DNA of 64,000 nucleotides from Kuschelorhynchus macadamiae. Its lineage: Eukaryota; Arthropoda; Insecta; Coleoptera; Curculionidae. This document shows positions 34,111 to 46,094 of this stretch, piece by piece. A program made the position numbers and the translations under genes. The DNA is taken from the NCBI GenBank assembly GCA_030620095.1, contig JAUTXW010000959.1, positions 211,261 to 275,260 of the forward strand, in the 5' to 3' direction. Under the pieces are notes generated by a model, which worked only from the letters and a program-made list of their open reading frames with translations, was not told where the DNA came from and made no database searches. Positions within the stretch are counted from its first letter, which is position 1, and every line of letters starts with the position of its first letter.

Positions 34111-36641
34111 ATGGGGTTTTTTTCCGACATACAACAACAATATGGTACTCCCACCGTGGTGTTATTAAAATCTTTGGCCAATATATCCAACAAGCAAGCA
34201 TCCCTGAAGAATAGAAGAATATTTTTACTTAAATGCAGACAACACGACCTGTCGCCTAACCATATCACATGGAACAAAGAACGTGAACTGTCTTTTACAT
34301 CACACACAAGGATCTCTCGGAAACAGGATACAGAATTTTAATAAAAGGTTAAGTAGAAAAATATTAAATCTCGAGATACAAGTAACTTTCTGTGAACTAA
34401 AGAAAGTAAATAGCAATGTTATAAATATTACTGAACAACTATTGAAAATTCTTCCTCCTTACATTATAAATGAATACAATCGAAGATTGACAATTAAATC
34501 TAATAAACTTTTTAACAATATCAAAACTAATAATATTCACAAAATCCAACAATTGAAAGATAACAATATAAATCTAATTAAAACACAAAATAAATGGTTT
34601 AAAAACTTAACTAATATCAACATTCCTTCAGAAGTCACACAATTCCTCTCGTTAGGACCTAAATTTAGCATTCCTCCTTCGATTTTAGATATTAACATTC
34701 CTCACATTCTCTCAGATCTAGAATGCATTATACATAGTTTTCCACAAGAACAGAAAGACTGCTTCCGAGCTCAATTCACCAATGTCATAACTAACTTCAT
34801 ACATAAGAATCACAATATCAATCCACATTTTAATAATATTTTTAATAAAACTAAACGCTTTCTTAAGGACCATCCAGATTTATTTATTGTACGTAGTGAT
34901 AAAGGAAATGCTACGGTTGCAATGTATAAGGAAGATTATATGATTAAAAGTCAACAATTATTAGATGATACACAATATTACAAAAAACTTAATAACAACC
35001 CTACTTATACCTTGCAGCTTAAAGCTAATAAACTAGTTAAACAACTTAAGGACAAAGGGATCATAGATGGAGTAATGGCAACTAAAATGACTACCTATAA
35101 CACGGTAGCCCCTAGATTCTACACTCTTCCTAAAATACATAAGCCCACACTATCTGTGAGACCTATAGTTTCCGCTATTAATTGTCCCAACGGTGCATTG
35201 GCTTCATATATTTCTGATTTCCTTACTCGTGCATATGATACAGAAAATGATTATTATGTCAAAGACTTTTGCCTTTAGTAGTTTTGTTAATTATTATCAA
35301 CTACCTAATGATTATGTAATAGTCAGTTTTGATGTTGTTTCGCTCTTCACTAATCTGCCATTGAATGTCATAATAAATAGTCTAAAAGAAAAGTGGCAAC
35401 ACATATCCCAATTTTGTGGCATGGATTATGAACTATTTGAAACATTAATGAAGTTTATTTTTGACTCTAATATCCTAATTTTTAATGACAGTTATTATAA
35501 ACAGATTTTTGGTACACCTATGGGGTCAACTATTTCTCCTATTCTAGTCAACTATGTCTTGGATGACTTAATTGAGTATTGCCTAGATCTTATGCCTTTC
35601 CACATACCGTTCGTCAAACGCTACGTGGATGATCTTTTACTTGCGCTCCCCAGGGATAGAATAGATTTTGCTCTTGATCTGTTTAATTCATTTAATGAAC
35701 ACATACAATTTACATGTGAAAAGGAAGTAAACAACAGCATTCCTTTCCTCGACATGTTAGTCATCAGGTCAGATGACAATGTTTTACTAACACAATGGTA
35801 TAGAAAACCATACTGTTCTAACAGATTCATCAGCTACTATTCCTACCACCCTGCTAGAACAAAAACCAATCTGATTATAGGCATGAAAACTAGAGCCGTT
35901 AAACTTTCTCATCCTACTAAAAGACATCAAGTGCTACAACAGTTAAAAACCATTTTTTTAGAAAATTCATACCCCCCAAAGCTAGTGCTAAAAATTTTGT
36001 TCCAAACTGAACACAACATAACTGATAATTTTAGAGATCCTAACTTTCATCCAAGTCCACTACTTTCTCATTCTTCTGTTAACACACCTAGTAACATAAA
36101 TATACAATTGTCGACTCAGGATGATATTTCTCCTCATACATCACAACGTTTTTTCTCTCTTCCATACATAGATAATCTCACTAATAAATTGATCAATATT
36201 TTTAAAGATACAGATGTGAAAATAGCGAGAAAACAACAAAAGACTTTATCTCTTCTTTTCACAAAAACTAAGACACCTTTGTCCTCTCTTGAAAACCACA
36301 ATGTAGTATACAGAATTCCTTGCAACGAATGTGAATTAGTATACATAGGGCAAACGTCTAGGAGCCTTAAGGGCAGAATCACATCTCATAAAAGTGACTG
36401 TCGGAGAGGGGTACCGTCCTGTGCACTGAGTGAACACTTTATTAATAACAACCATTCTCTTAACTGGAATAATGTTGAGATTCTTGACAGAGCCTCATCA
36501 TATTACAAACGCACGTTCTTAGAGATGATTCACATGAATAAAAAAAGTGATACTCAAGGTCTGAGTACCATTTACAGCTACATCCTAAAATTACATAAAA
36601 ACAAATACCAGTGCTTGGACGCTCCCGCCCCTGACGAGTGA
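34111..36641 (+). pseudogene. PLE RT/GIY-YIG frame, unit R4, two frameshifts
   Basis: Two separate 2-nt deletions break the frame. One is near 34268 (CACTAATGG becomes CACATGG) after residue 52, the other near 35267 (GACTCTTTTG becomes GACTTTTG) before the RT motif A region. The later frame is open from there to the normal stop, with YVDD and the endonuclease present. B-type residues as in R3. It also lacks 21 nt (residues IISQDPV) just after the endonuclease Glu-Met-Ile-His, a deletion shared only with R5. As written it is non-functional. Confidence 0.88.
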
Positions 36642-37361
36642 AAGAGTTTCTCTCTGTTTTCCGTCCCTCTACTTTGTTTCAAAATTTTTATAATGATAAA
36701 AAAAAAAAATAGAACTTAATATAACTCTTCAAATCTCCCTTCCATCATTTAATAATAAAATTATGTTTCCATAACAGATAATTAGGCACAAAAAAAAGCA
36801 TTAACTAATTTTTTGTTCTTCTCATGTTCAAATATATTTATTTAAATTTAGTAGAGATTAAAACTGCGTTGGGCAGTATATAGCCCTTCACTTAATGTAG
36901 GCAACACTCCATCACCTTTCGCGTGTTCAGAGTAACCGACGTTCAGTCGTATAGTTCTCTCCTTTCTTTGTCGCTTACATCTAACAAAACAATTCTCTAT
37001 CCTTATTACACACCTTGTTTTCCTTGTAATTTCATCATCTTAAAAATTAAATCGTTTTATACGGCAACATAACCTGTTTTAAGTAACATAATGGCGTTCC
37101 TCATGAACGTTCGTTTTCAATAATCCCTCAATTTTTTTTTAATTTTCAATCATGTAATAACAGTTAAATAACAATATTTTCGTAATTTAAATGTTCCAAA
37201 GTGTGATGGTTTGTTTTAGAATAAACATTTCATAAATTCTTGTTTGATGGAATGCAATCTTGCTTTTATTTTAAACCCACATTGGTGAGTTATATAAAAA
37301 ACCAAAATTCTAGAATTAGTTACTAACGTGGTTTTCTTTTTCTAAAATTTTTTGTAGAAAT

Positions 37362-37398
37362 GTCCTGAAGAAGGGGTAAATAATCCCGAAAGCTTGAC
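37362..37398 (+). ncRNA. Hammerhead-like motif, 3' region of unit R4
   Basis: Same 37-nt core as the reference copy. Confidence 0.6.
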
Positions 37399-37520
37399 TA
37401 TACAATAAAGGGTTCATCTTTTGAACTAGGCCTTTGGTTTTCTTTGACTGCATCCCCACTAATTTAGTATTTTTCTGCTTAATTAGTCAGTCACGACTAG
37501 GATTCACTCTTTTTACAGAA

Positions 37521-40055
37521 ATGGGGTTTTTTTCCGACATACAACAACAATATGGTACTCCCACCGTGGTGTTATTAAAATCTTTGGCCAATATATCCAA
37601 CAAGCAAGCATCCCTGAAGAATAGAAGAATATTTTTACTTAAATGCAGACAACACGACCTGTCGCCTAACCATATCACTAATGGAACAAAGAACGTGAAC
37701 TGTCTTTTACATCACACACAAGGATCTCTCGGAAACAGGATACAGAATTTTAATAAAAGGTTAAGTAGAAAAATATTAAATCTCGAGATACAAGTAACTT
37801 TCTGTGAACTAAAGAAAGTAAATAGCAATGTTATAAATATTACTGAACAACTATTGAAAATTCTTCCTCCTTACATTATAAATGAATACAATCGAAGATT
37901 GACAATTAAATCTAATAAACTTTTTAACAATATCAAAACTAATAATATTCACAAAATCCAACAATTGAAAGATAACAATATAAATCTAATTAAAACACAA
38001 AATAAATGGTTTAAAAACTTAACTAATATCAACATTCCTTCAGAAGTCACACAATTCCTCTCGTTAGGACCTAAATTTAGCATTCCTCCTTCGATTTTAG
38101 ATATTAACATTCCTCACATTCTCTCAGATCTAGAATGCATTATACATAGTTTTCCACAAGAACAGAAAGACTGCTTCCGAGCTCAATTCACCAATGTCAT
38201 AACTAACTTCATACATAAGAATCACAATATCAATCCACATTTTAATAATATTTTTAATAAAACTAAACGCTTTCTTAAGGACCATCCAGATTTATTTATT
38301 GTACGTAGTGATAAAGGAAATGCTACGGTTGCAATGTATAAGGAAGATTATATGATTAAAAGTCAACAATTATTAGATGATACACAATATTACAAAAAAC
38401 TTAATAACAACCCTACTTATACCTTGCAGCTTAAAGCTAATAAACTAGTTAAACAACTTAAGGACAAAGGGATCATAGATGGAGTAATGGCAACTAAAAT
38501 GACTACCTATAACACGGTAGCCCCTAGATTCTACACTCTTCCTAAAATACATAAGCCCACACTATCTGTGAGACCTATAGTTTCCGCTATTAATTGTCCC
38601 AACGGTGCATTGGCTTCATATATTTCTGATTTCCTTACTCGTGCATATGATACAGAAAATGATTATTATGTCAAAGACTCTTTTGCCTTTAGTAGTTTTG
38701 TTAATTATTATCAACTACCTAATGATTATGTAATAGTCAGTTTTGATGTTGTTTCGCTCTTCACTAATCTGCCATTGAATGTCATAATAAATAGTCTAAA
38801 AGAAAAGTGGCAACACATATCCCAATTTTGTGGCATGGATTATGAACTATTTGAAACATTAATGAAGTTTATTTTTGACTCTAATATCCTAATTTTTAAT
38901 GACAGTTATTATAAACAGATTTTTGGTACACCTATGGGGTCAACTATTTCTCCTATTCTAGTCAACTATGTCTTGGATGACTTAATTGAGTATTGCCTAG
39001 ATCTTATGCCTTTCCACATACCGTTCGTCAAACGCTACGTGGATGATCTTTTACTTGCGCTCCCCAGGGATAGAATAGATTTTGCTCTTGATCTGTTTAA
39101 TTCATTTAATGAACACATACAATTTACATGTGAAAAGGAAGTAAACAACAGCATTCCTTTCCTCGACATGTTAGTCATCAGGTCAGATGACAATGTTTTA
39201 CTAACACAATGGTATAGAAAACCATACTGTTCTAACAGATTCATCAGCTACTATTCCTACCACCCTGCTAGAACAAAAACCAATCTGATTATAGGCATGA
39301 AAACTAGAGCCGTTAAACTTTCTCATCCTACTAAAAGACATCAAGTGCTACAACAGTTAAAAACCATTTTTTTAGAAAATTCATACCCCCCAAAGCTAGT
39401 GCTAAAAATTTTGTTCCAAACTGAACACAACATAACTGATAATTTTAGAGATCCTAACTTTCATCCAAGTCCACTACTTTCTCATTCTTCTGTTAACACA
39501 CCTAGTAACATAAATATACAATTGTCGACTCAGGATGATATTTCTCCTCATACATCACAACGTTTTTTCTCTCTTCCATACATAGATAATCTCACTAATA
39601 AATTGATCAATATTTTTAAAGATACAGATGTGAAAATAGCGAGAAAACAACAAAAGACTTTATCTCTTCTTTTCACAAAAACTAAGACACCTTTGTCCTC
39701 TCTTGAAAACCACAATGTAGTATACAGAATTCCTTGCAACGAATGTGAATTAGTATACATAGGGCAAACGTCTAGGAGCCTTAAGGGCAGAATCACATCT
39801 CATAAAAGTGACTGTCGGAGAGGGGTACCGTCCTGTGCACTGAGTGAACACTTTATTAATAACAACCATTCTCTTAACTGGAATAATGTTGAGATTCTTG
39901 ACAGAGCCTCATCATATTACAAACGCACGTTCTTAGAGATGATTCACATGAATAAAAAAAGTGATACTCAAGGTCTGAGTACCATTTACAGCTACATCCT
40001 AAAATTACATAAAAACAAATACCAGTGCTTGGACGCTCCCGCCCCTGACGAGTGA
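37521..40055 (+). CDS. PLE reverse transcriptase with GIY-YIG endonuclease, unit R5 (7-residue deletion)
   Basis: An open frame of 844 codons from ATG at 37521. All RT motifs are present, including YVDDLLLALP, and so are the endonuclease signature residues (VVY, CNEC, VYIG, Arg, Glu). It lacks seven residues (IISQDPV) immediately after the conserved Glu-Met-Ile-His of the endonuclease, the same in-frame 21-nt loss as R4. Whether endonuclease activity survives cannot be judged from sequence. B-type residues throughout. It is the outermost right unit, ending at 40920 against TA repeats. Confidence 0.9.
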   Translation: MGFFSDIQQQYGTPTVVLLKSLANISNKQASLKNRRIFLLKCRQHDLSPNHITNGTKNVNCLLHHTQGSLGNRIQNFNKRLSRKILNLEIQVTFCELKKVNSNVINITEQLLKILPPYIINEYNRRLTIKSNKLFNNIKTNNIHKIQQLKDNNINLIKTQNKWFKNLTNINIPSEVTQFLSLGPKFSIPPSILDINIPHILSDLECIIHSFPQEQKDCFRAQFTNVITNFIHKNHNINPHFNNIFNKTKRFLKDHPDLFIVRSDKGNATVAMYKEDYMIKSQQLLDDTQYYKKLNNNPTYTLQLKANKLVKQLKDKGIIDGVMATKMTTYNTVAPRFYTLPKIHKPTLSVRPIVSAINCPNGALASYISDFLTRAYDTENDYYVKDSFAFSSFVNYYQLPNDYVIVSFDVVSLFTNLPLNVIINSLKEKWQHISQFCGMDYELFETLMKFIFDSNILIFNDSYYKQIFGTPMGSTISPILVNYVLDDLIEYCLDLMPFHIPFVKRYVDDLLLALPRDRIDFALDLFNSFNEHIQFTCEKEVNNSIPFLDMLVIRSDDNVLLTQWYRKPYCSNRFISYYSYHPARTKTNLIIGMKTRAVKLSHPTKRHQVLQQLKTIFLENSYPPKLVLKILFQTEHNITDNFRDPNFHPSPLLSHSSVNTPSNINIQLSTQDDISPHTSQRFFSLPYIDNLTNKLINIFKDTDVKIARKQQKTLSLLFTKTKTPLSSLENHNVVYRIPCNECELVYIGQTSRSLKGRITSHKSDCRRGVPSCALSEHFINNNHSLNWNNVEILDRASSYYKRTFLEMIHMNKKSDTQGLSTIYSYILKLHKNKYQCLDAPAPDE

Positions 40056-40772
40056 AAGAGTTTCTCTCTGTTTTCCGTCCCTCTACTTTGTTTCAAAATT
40101 TTTATAATGATAAAAAAAAATAGAACTTAATATAACTCTTCAAATCTCCCTTCCATCATTTAATAATAAAATTATGTTTCCATAACAGATAATTAGGCAC
40201 AAAAAAAAGCATTAACTAATTTTTTGTTCTTCTCATGTTCAAATATATTTATTTAAATTTAGTAGAGATTAAAACTGCGTTGGGCAGTATATAGCCCTTC
40301 ACTTAATGTAGGCAACACTCCATCACCTTTCGCGTGTTCAGAGTAACCGACGGTCAGTCGTATAGTTCTCTCCTTTCTTTGTCGCTTACATCTAACAAAA
40401 CAATTCTCTATCCTTATTACACACCTTGTTTTCCTTGTAATTTCATCATCTTAAAAATTAAATCGTTTTATACGGCAACACAACCTGTTTTAAGTAACAT
40501 AATGGCGTTCCTCATGAACGTTCGTTTTCAATAATCCCTCAATTTTTTTTTAATTTTCAATCATGTAATAACAGTTAAATAACAATATTTTCGTAATTTA
40601 AATGTTCCAAAGTGTGATGGTTTGTTTTAGAATAAACATTTCATAAATTCTTGTTTGATGGAATGCAATCTTGCTTTTATTTTAAACCCACATTGGTGAG
40701 TTATATAAAAAACCAAAATTCTAGAATTAGTTACTAACGTGGTTTTCTTTTTCTAAAATTTTTTGTAGAAAT

Positions 40773-40809
40773 GTCCTGAAGAAGGGGTAAATAATCCCGA
40801 AAGCTTGAC
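40773..40809 (+). ncRNA. Hammerhead-like motif, 3' region of unit R5
   Basis: Same 37-nt core, about 110 nt before the right end of the array. Confidence 0.6.
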
Positions 40810-40917
40810 TATACAATAAAGGGTTCATCTTTTGAACTAGGCCTTTGGTTTTCTTTGACTGCATCCCCACTAATTTAGTATTTTTCTGCTTAATTAGTCA
40901 GTCACGACTAGGATTCA

Positions 40918-40920
<3 letters not shown>

Positions 40921-40963
<43 letters not shown>
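40921..40963. repeat. (TA)n microsatellite at the right edge of the PLE array
   Basis: A pure TA run of about 43 bp that starts directly after GGATTCACTC, the same unit base at which the left end meets its TA tract. The two tracts probably formed one microsatellite before insertion. Confidence 0.95.
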
Positions 40964-40967
<4 letters not shown>

Positions 40968-42149
40968 TGTTTCTGAATGGAAAACATTGTAAAATGCTTA
41001 AAATAACATCTCCTGCTGCTGCCAATAATTGAAACCGATCTATACAGGCCATTCAGACAGTACTCAACTAATATAAGAGACATTTATATCAATAAATGTC
41101 TTTTACTGGTCCGGAAAAATACGTGAACTGTCTCGTTTGATTTATTTCGAAGTAAAATTACATTTTTCAGTTCTCATGTCGCATCTTTTCAGTATTTGTG
41201 TTTTCGAGGTGTTTTAAAATTTTCTTTCACTGAATACAAACTTTCGTACAATCAAGATATTTGGAGTAAGTCATTTGAATAATGTATCAGAAACAAACCT
41301 CTACATGAATTCTGTATTTTGTTACAACTCGGAGCGTAGAAGTAATAGAAGTATGATAGGAAAGATGTGCATAAAGTCGAAAAAAACATCTGTAAACCCT
41401 CAAAGCATGCAGCATCATCTTGACATGCTTTTTTGTTACGCAGGGTGTCCGTTGACGCTAGCTTTTTGGCGTATTTTTGCACCTTCTTCAGTTAATGTTA
41501 GCAGTGGTCAACTGAAAAAATTGAAAAATAAAACCGATTTTAAAATTGAAATTAGCCCAGTAGTTGCAAAAAATCGGGGACATACATGTACATATACAAC
41601 ATACCAACATACAGGTCGAAAAAAGCACCTCATTTTTCTGAACTCGGTTAAGAAAGTTGCCCTTATAGAGTAATACTGGAAAAACAAATTATTATGAGAC
41701 CTCCAGATATCAAAGTAGTTTAATGAAATAAAATAGGCACATAGGAAAATGAATAAAATCTGAAATTGGTAGAGAAACAAAAAACCAAACCAAATACAAA
41801 CGAAAAAAAAAAACAAAACTTGCGGGGAAAGTAAAAAGAAGCGAACCCTACAAGATAAAAATAGAATAGATAGTAAATAAAGAGATCTTTTTTTAATTTT
41901 CAATATCCTAAATCTTAAATTGAAACCAGTTTAGGAAATGTTTACTAACACATTTTTACTTCTGATTACTCAGAGAATCGCGAATTAAACTTCTTTACCT
42001 CACAACACTTGAAAATTAAAAAATGACCCGAAATAATCGGAATTTAAATTATTTCTCCCGATAACATCCGAAATCTAGCGATTTTCAAAGTCCCTGTACT
42101 TTTTTTGGGGAGTGAGTCGCCCCTCGACTATTACCCAGTAAATAATACT
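40964..42149. other. AT-rich DNA, no gene seen
   Basis: Overlapping frames on both strands (plus 41275-41673, minus 41508-41903) have no motif, and the minus frame is low-complexity Phe-rich. One short hairpin is present: AGACATTTAT at 41078-41087 with its exact reverse complement at 41092-41101. Confidence 0.45.
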
Positions 42150-42166
42150 TTAGGTTAAGGCCGTTG

Positions 42167-42520
42167 CTCCTTCCACGTTAACGTGAACGAATCGTGGGAA
42201 AGTCGGTTCACGTTAAATTAAAAAAACGTGTGAATGACTGCTTTTTTGCCAAACGTGAACTAATTTAACGAGAGGATTCACTTAACAGTACAGATTTTGT
42301 TAAAAATATCCTTGTAGACTCGGAATTCGGTTGGCGCGCTACCGCGAGCTTTCTTTACAGGAAACCTAACTAATCCTAACCCAACAACAACAGAAAATAT
42401 ATTTTCGTCTTTGACGGGATTCGAAACCACAAACTATACGACGCGGGCTGAGAACCCTGTCACTGCTGGTTTCGCGTGAACCAAAATTTGGAAAGTGCGT
42501 TCACGTTAGCGTGGAAGGAG
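42167..42520. mobile_element. Short inverted-repeat element (MITE-like), 354 bp
   Basis: CTCCTTCCACG/TTAACGTGAACG at 42167-42189 pairs with 42498-42520 as a 23-bp terminal inverted repeat with one mismatch. The motif CACGTTAA recurs just inside the left end. The 9-bp direct repeat TTAGGTTAA occurs outside at 42150-42158 and 42539-42547, but 8 and 18 bp from the TIRs, so it may not be a target duplication. There is no coding capacity. A tRNA-like module lies near the right end on the minus strand. Confidence 0.6.
42412..42472 (-). ncRNA. tRNA-like module inside the inverted-repeat element
   Basis: Minus strand shows AGCAGTGACAGGG in A-box position, a CTCAGCCCGCG anticodon-arm-like segment, and GGTTTCGAATCCCG, a B-box with one inserted T. 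It resembles the tRNA-derived head of a SINE. It is too degenerate to be a tRNA gene. Confidence 0.4.
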
Positions 42521-42719
42521 ACATAGCGTTAAATTAAATTAGGTTAACATACAATAGCACCTAGATAATTATTCGGAATAATGTTTTACACGAAAATGTT
42601 GCTACATAGATCAAGATTTATGATTTTATTATACGTATAAATATATTTATTAGTCGAAGTCGTCCAGTATGCCATTTTATTCTATAATAATTTTAATCCT
42701 CTAACGGGAAAAAATTAAT

Positions 42720-43440
42720 GTAATCGTGATAAAAATCACCTAACTGTTTACTTAGTTATTAAAAGACAACTTCAGACTATTTTTCATATTGCCGCACCAC
42801 AGTTAGGTCAACTAAAGCTCCTAGTTTTGCAATGTCCAAGTAAATAAAAATTAAAAATGTTTAAAAAATCACTGTTCTCCTAATCTTACCGCACATATTG
42901 TAGAATATCAACAATTACACAATAATATATTAAAACCCAAGCAGTGGTGAAGCTTGGTAGCTAATGAGAATTTTAATGCAATTAACTTCTGCTTTAAAAA
43001 ATTTTTTGGCAAATTAAGTTCTTTAACATTTAAGCTTATTGTAGTTCCAGAAACCGAAATGAGTTTTTAAGCCTCGCCTATTCGTGTAGCCGGTCACGTG
43101 ACCCGGTAAGAGAAGTCGATCGGGGTTGTCATATCTAATTAAAACTTTTGTTACTTGTGTAATCTGATCTGAGGCTTTGGTTAACTTGTATTTTGCAATA
43201 AAATAATTTATACTGCTTACGGCCGGTTGCAGAAAGCTCAATTAAAGTTTAGAATGTTTAACGGAATGTCAAATTTGACAGCGAGTTCCTAGATTTCTAT
43301 AAGGAACCTACCGAAAGTTCGATTAAATATTCTAAACAGCAATTAAGTTTTGTATAACCGGCTGTTGTGGAAACCAGTATTGGAGAAACATTACTATTCT
43401 TTGTATGATAATTTTGTTACATCCTGTTTAACCACATCCG
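42720..43440 (-). repeat. Dispersed repeat, copy A (interrupted)
   Basis: Matches the reverse complement of 49345-50060. Shared phrases include TTAGGTCAACTAAAGCTCC, GGTCACGTGACC, TAATCTGATCTGAGGCTTTGG and ATTACTATTCTTTGTATGA. No protein is encoded. It is interrupted by the 150-bp insert at 43220. Confidence 0.75.
43220..43369. mobile_element. 150-bp inverted-repeat insert, revealed by an empty site
   Basis: Copy A reads TACTGCTTA, then this insert, then GAAACCAGTATTGGAGA. Copy B (reverse complement of 49.4 kb) reads TACTGCTTAGAAACTGATACTGGAGA with no insert. The insert ends are imperfect inverted repeats of about 35 bp (GGCCGGTTGCAGAAAGCTC... against ...AAGTTTTGTATAACCGGCT). No clear target duplication. 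This is a small non-autonomous element. Confidence 0.7.
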
Positions 43441-44119
43441 CCGTAATCAGGCAGGTAGCCAGGAGGACGGGGTCCTGGGGGTCTGTTGGTATAGGCAAAC
43501 TTCTTACTACTTTTTGTGAGATTTGCCCGTTTGGACCAAACGGCTAGAGAGGAAAGTAAGGCTTCCACTTTGCCGTTTTAACTTTTAAAAATCTATTTGA
43601 TGGCATCAACTTCTGATTTATTCTTGATTGGCAAAATTCGATAATTTCTTTCAAACTCGTAATTCTCATACAGATTAAGCCACATTGAAACCAGTATTAG
43701 CAAAAGTTCTAGATTGGACTAAATCAAATTGAAGGGTAAAACAATATTTACATTTCAACAAATGTTTCAATATTATACAATTTACTCCGTTAAATGTTAT
43801 ACTATTGGCTTGATCCCTATAAAGCAAATAGTTATAATACTCACTACATATAATTATTTTTATAGGATATTGATTTTGAGTTTTACTGTAAGATATTCCC
43901 AATTTTAGAATTATCCCACTATGGCAAAAACAAGGAATTATTATTATAAACCACTATTGCCAATTCGACGTTCCTTGTTCATAAAATAGGTCATATGTTT
44001 GAGTCTCCCTTTCGTTAGACAGTTTAATTCGTTGAATTATTTTTATTCCACAATCTCAAAATTTCATTACTCACAACAGCTTCTGTTAAAAGTAAACGCA
44101 GGCCTATATATAAACCGGT
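43441..44119. other. No gene seen
   Basis: No recognisable protein motif or repeat boundary; short open frames only. Confidence 0.4.
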
Positions 44120-45790
44120 CGCATTTTGGATGTGTTCTCTTTAGAATTATCTGCGTCAGAAAATAGAGGAAAAAGTTGGAATGAACCCTGTTTTGAAAGC
44201 CCTACACAGTGCCTATGATTTGAGCAAATTCGGCCGATTATATATGATGCTCGATCTGTCCGATATTAAGGTCGTACTGCGTCAGAAATTGGACGAAAAA
44301 GAGCGAATAATCTCATTTAAGCCAAACGCAATAAAGGTCGCATTACGTGCCCATAGTTATTTCATCAAAATCTATGTAAAATATGCGATGTCTATATACA
44401 AATGGGTTTTATTCGCAGTTGCTCTGATGATTTGTGTGACATCTCCAGTAAAAAATAATTGATGTTGAAAAAGTAATATATCGTAATAATCGATAAATCA
44501 TATCACATTGGAAACCTGAATAAAAATTGTAGTAAGTACCCCAAAAATGATTATCTATTATTTAAGACTATTCATTCAAATAAGTTTTATTAATGCAAGA
44601 ATATAACATCAAAAAAAGAGATTTGCAGACATTGTGTCCGGAAGAAATTAACAAAAACTATTAGAATATATAGAGGTTCAATTCCAAATCTGACGACACT
44701 ATTTGTCCGAATTCTGATAAAAATTCGCACGAAGGCGTACCCATACGTTTTCATCTAAAATATTTTGGGCCAAATAATATCGTCAGATTTCGCATAGCGG
44801 TGGTGTTCACTGGACGAGTTTTTGCGAGGCGTTGTGGTGAAGCGTTAAAATATATTTCTTTGTATATTATAGTAAACACTTAAATTTTGTATATTTTATA
44901 GCTAGATTCCAGAAAGGATTTTAGCAGAGGAAAAAGTGAAATATACAGGTTGAAACTCTAACCTCAAATATATTTTATAAATTAGCAGTAATTCACAATC
45001 AATTTAAATTTTACTTCGGGTCTTTTCGTAATATCAAATTAGTCGTAACGTAACAGTCTTTAGGATGCCTTTTCATCCAAATTATCTGCGCCAGAAATGA
45101 GTCGAAGAAGTGCAAAATGATCGCATTTCAAGGCGATGTACACACTGTCCGAAATTATTCGTACAAATTCGGCCGAAGACATATGTGCGATCTGACCATT
45201 GCTAAACCCGGTCGTCAACTCTATGCGTTTTCTTCTGAATGATCATCTTCAGAAACATATAGAAGGTGTCCGATATCATTGGAGACTTGCAATGAAAATT
45301 GGTATGAAATAATAAGGTAATCCATCCATTATTTGAAACTTTCTGTTCTTGTTTTATGTATCACAACCAAGGAATAATTCATGCCAAGCAAAAACTTATT
45401 CGTTGGACGATAGCACGAATGCGGAACTTCACGAAAGTGACAATTTGTGAGAGTAGAAAAAATTAATTTTGAAAATCTAACAAGTTTTATTAATGCAAGA
45501 ACATAATAATCAAATAAAAGATTTGCAGAACTTTTGTCTAGAAGAAAAATTAACAATATACCGATTTTCAAAAAAAAAAAACAAAAAAAATTATTATCTA
45601 CCACTTTATTGGCTACCATAAAGGACCACCAATACGAGATCTCTCGAAAATATCTATTCGAATTCTGACGAAAATCATTCGCAAGGAGACGCATCTATCA
45701 GTTTTCGTCGGATTTTTTTTGCCAGAAGTCGGACTAATAATGTTGCCAGATTTCGCATAACGAGTGTCGTTCAAAGAATTTCGAGAATTG
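44120..45790 (+). repeat. Two diverged direct repeats, period about 940 bp
   Basis: Segments 44120-44830 and 45060-45780 align over most of their length. Shared phrases include AATTATCTGCG-CAGAAA, ACAAATTCGGCCG, AAGTTTTATTAATGCAAGAA, AGATTTGCAGA and CAGATTTCGCATA. Open frames inside (93 codons at 44181, 121 codons at 45329 on the minus strand) are not conserved between the copies, so the repeat is probably non-coding. Confidence 0.65.
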
Positions 45791-46029
45791 TTATTGTTGA
45801 TTTAAAGTGTTCATTTTATATTTCTTATAACTTTGGTGTGCAAATCGAAAAAAATACGATATTTCTAGGATGCTCTGATATACGTATTTGAACTTGTCAT
45901 TAACATTTATTTTAACTGTCACTGGTTTCCAAAATTTTGTTTAAATGTCCCTCATGTGATATTATTTATTAGCCATATCACACAAATCAGTGTCTCATCG
46001 CTAAGTTTTGAATTTATGACAGTATAGGA

Positions 46030-46092
46030 CATTTTGTACTTGTTTATAAATTTGTAATATAATTTGGTGATGGACTCCAAAGGAAAACCGTT
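46030..46092 (-). pseudogene. Second PLE family, inverted fragment
   Basis: The minus strand reads NGFPLESITKLYYKF and continues INKYKMSYTV. The first part repeats, in opposite orientation, the C-terminal residues of the plus-strand fragment ending at 46712. Two fragments of the same PLE family thus lie head to head, with the junction near 46092/46093. Confidence 0.75.
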
Positions 46093-46094
46093 CT

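Noticed and set aside
41508..41903. 131-codon Phe-rich minus-strand frame
   Set aside because: Low-complexity translation of A-rich DNA with no motif.
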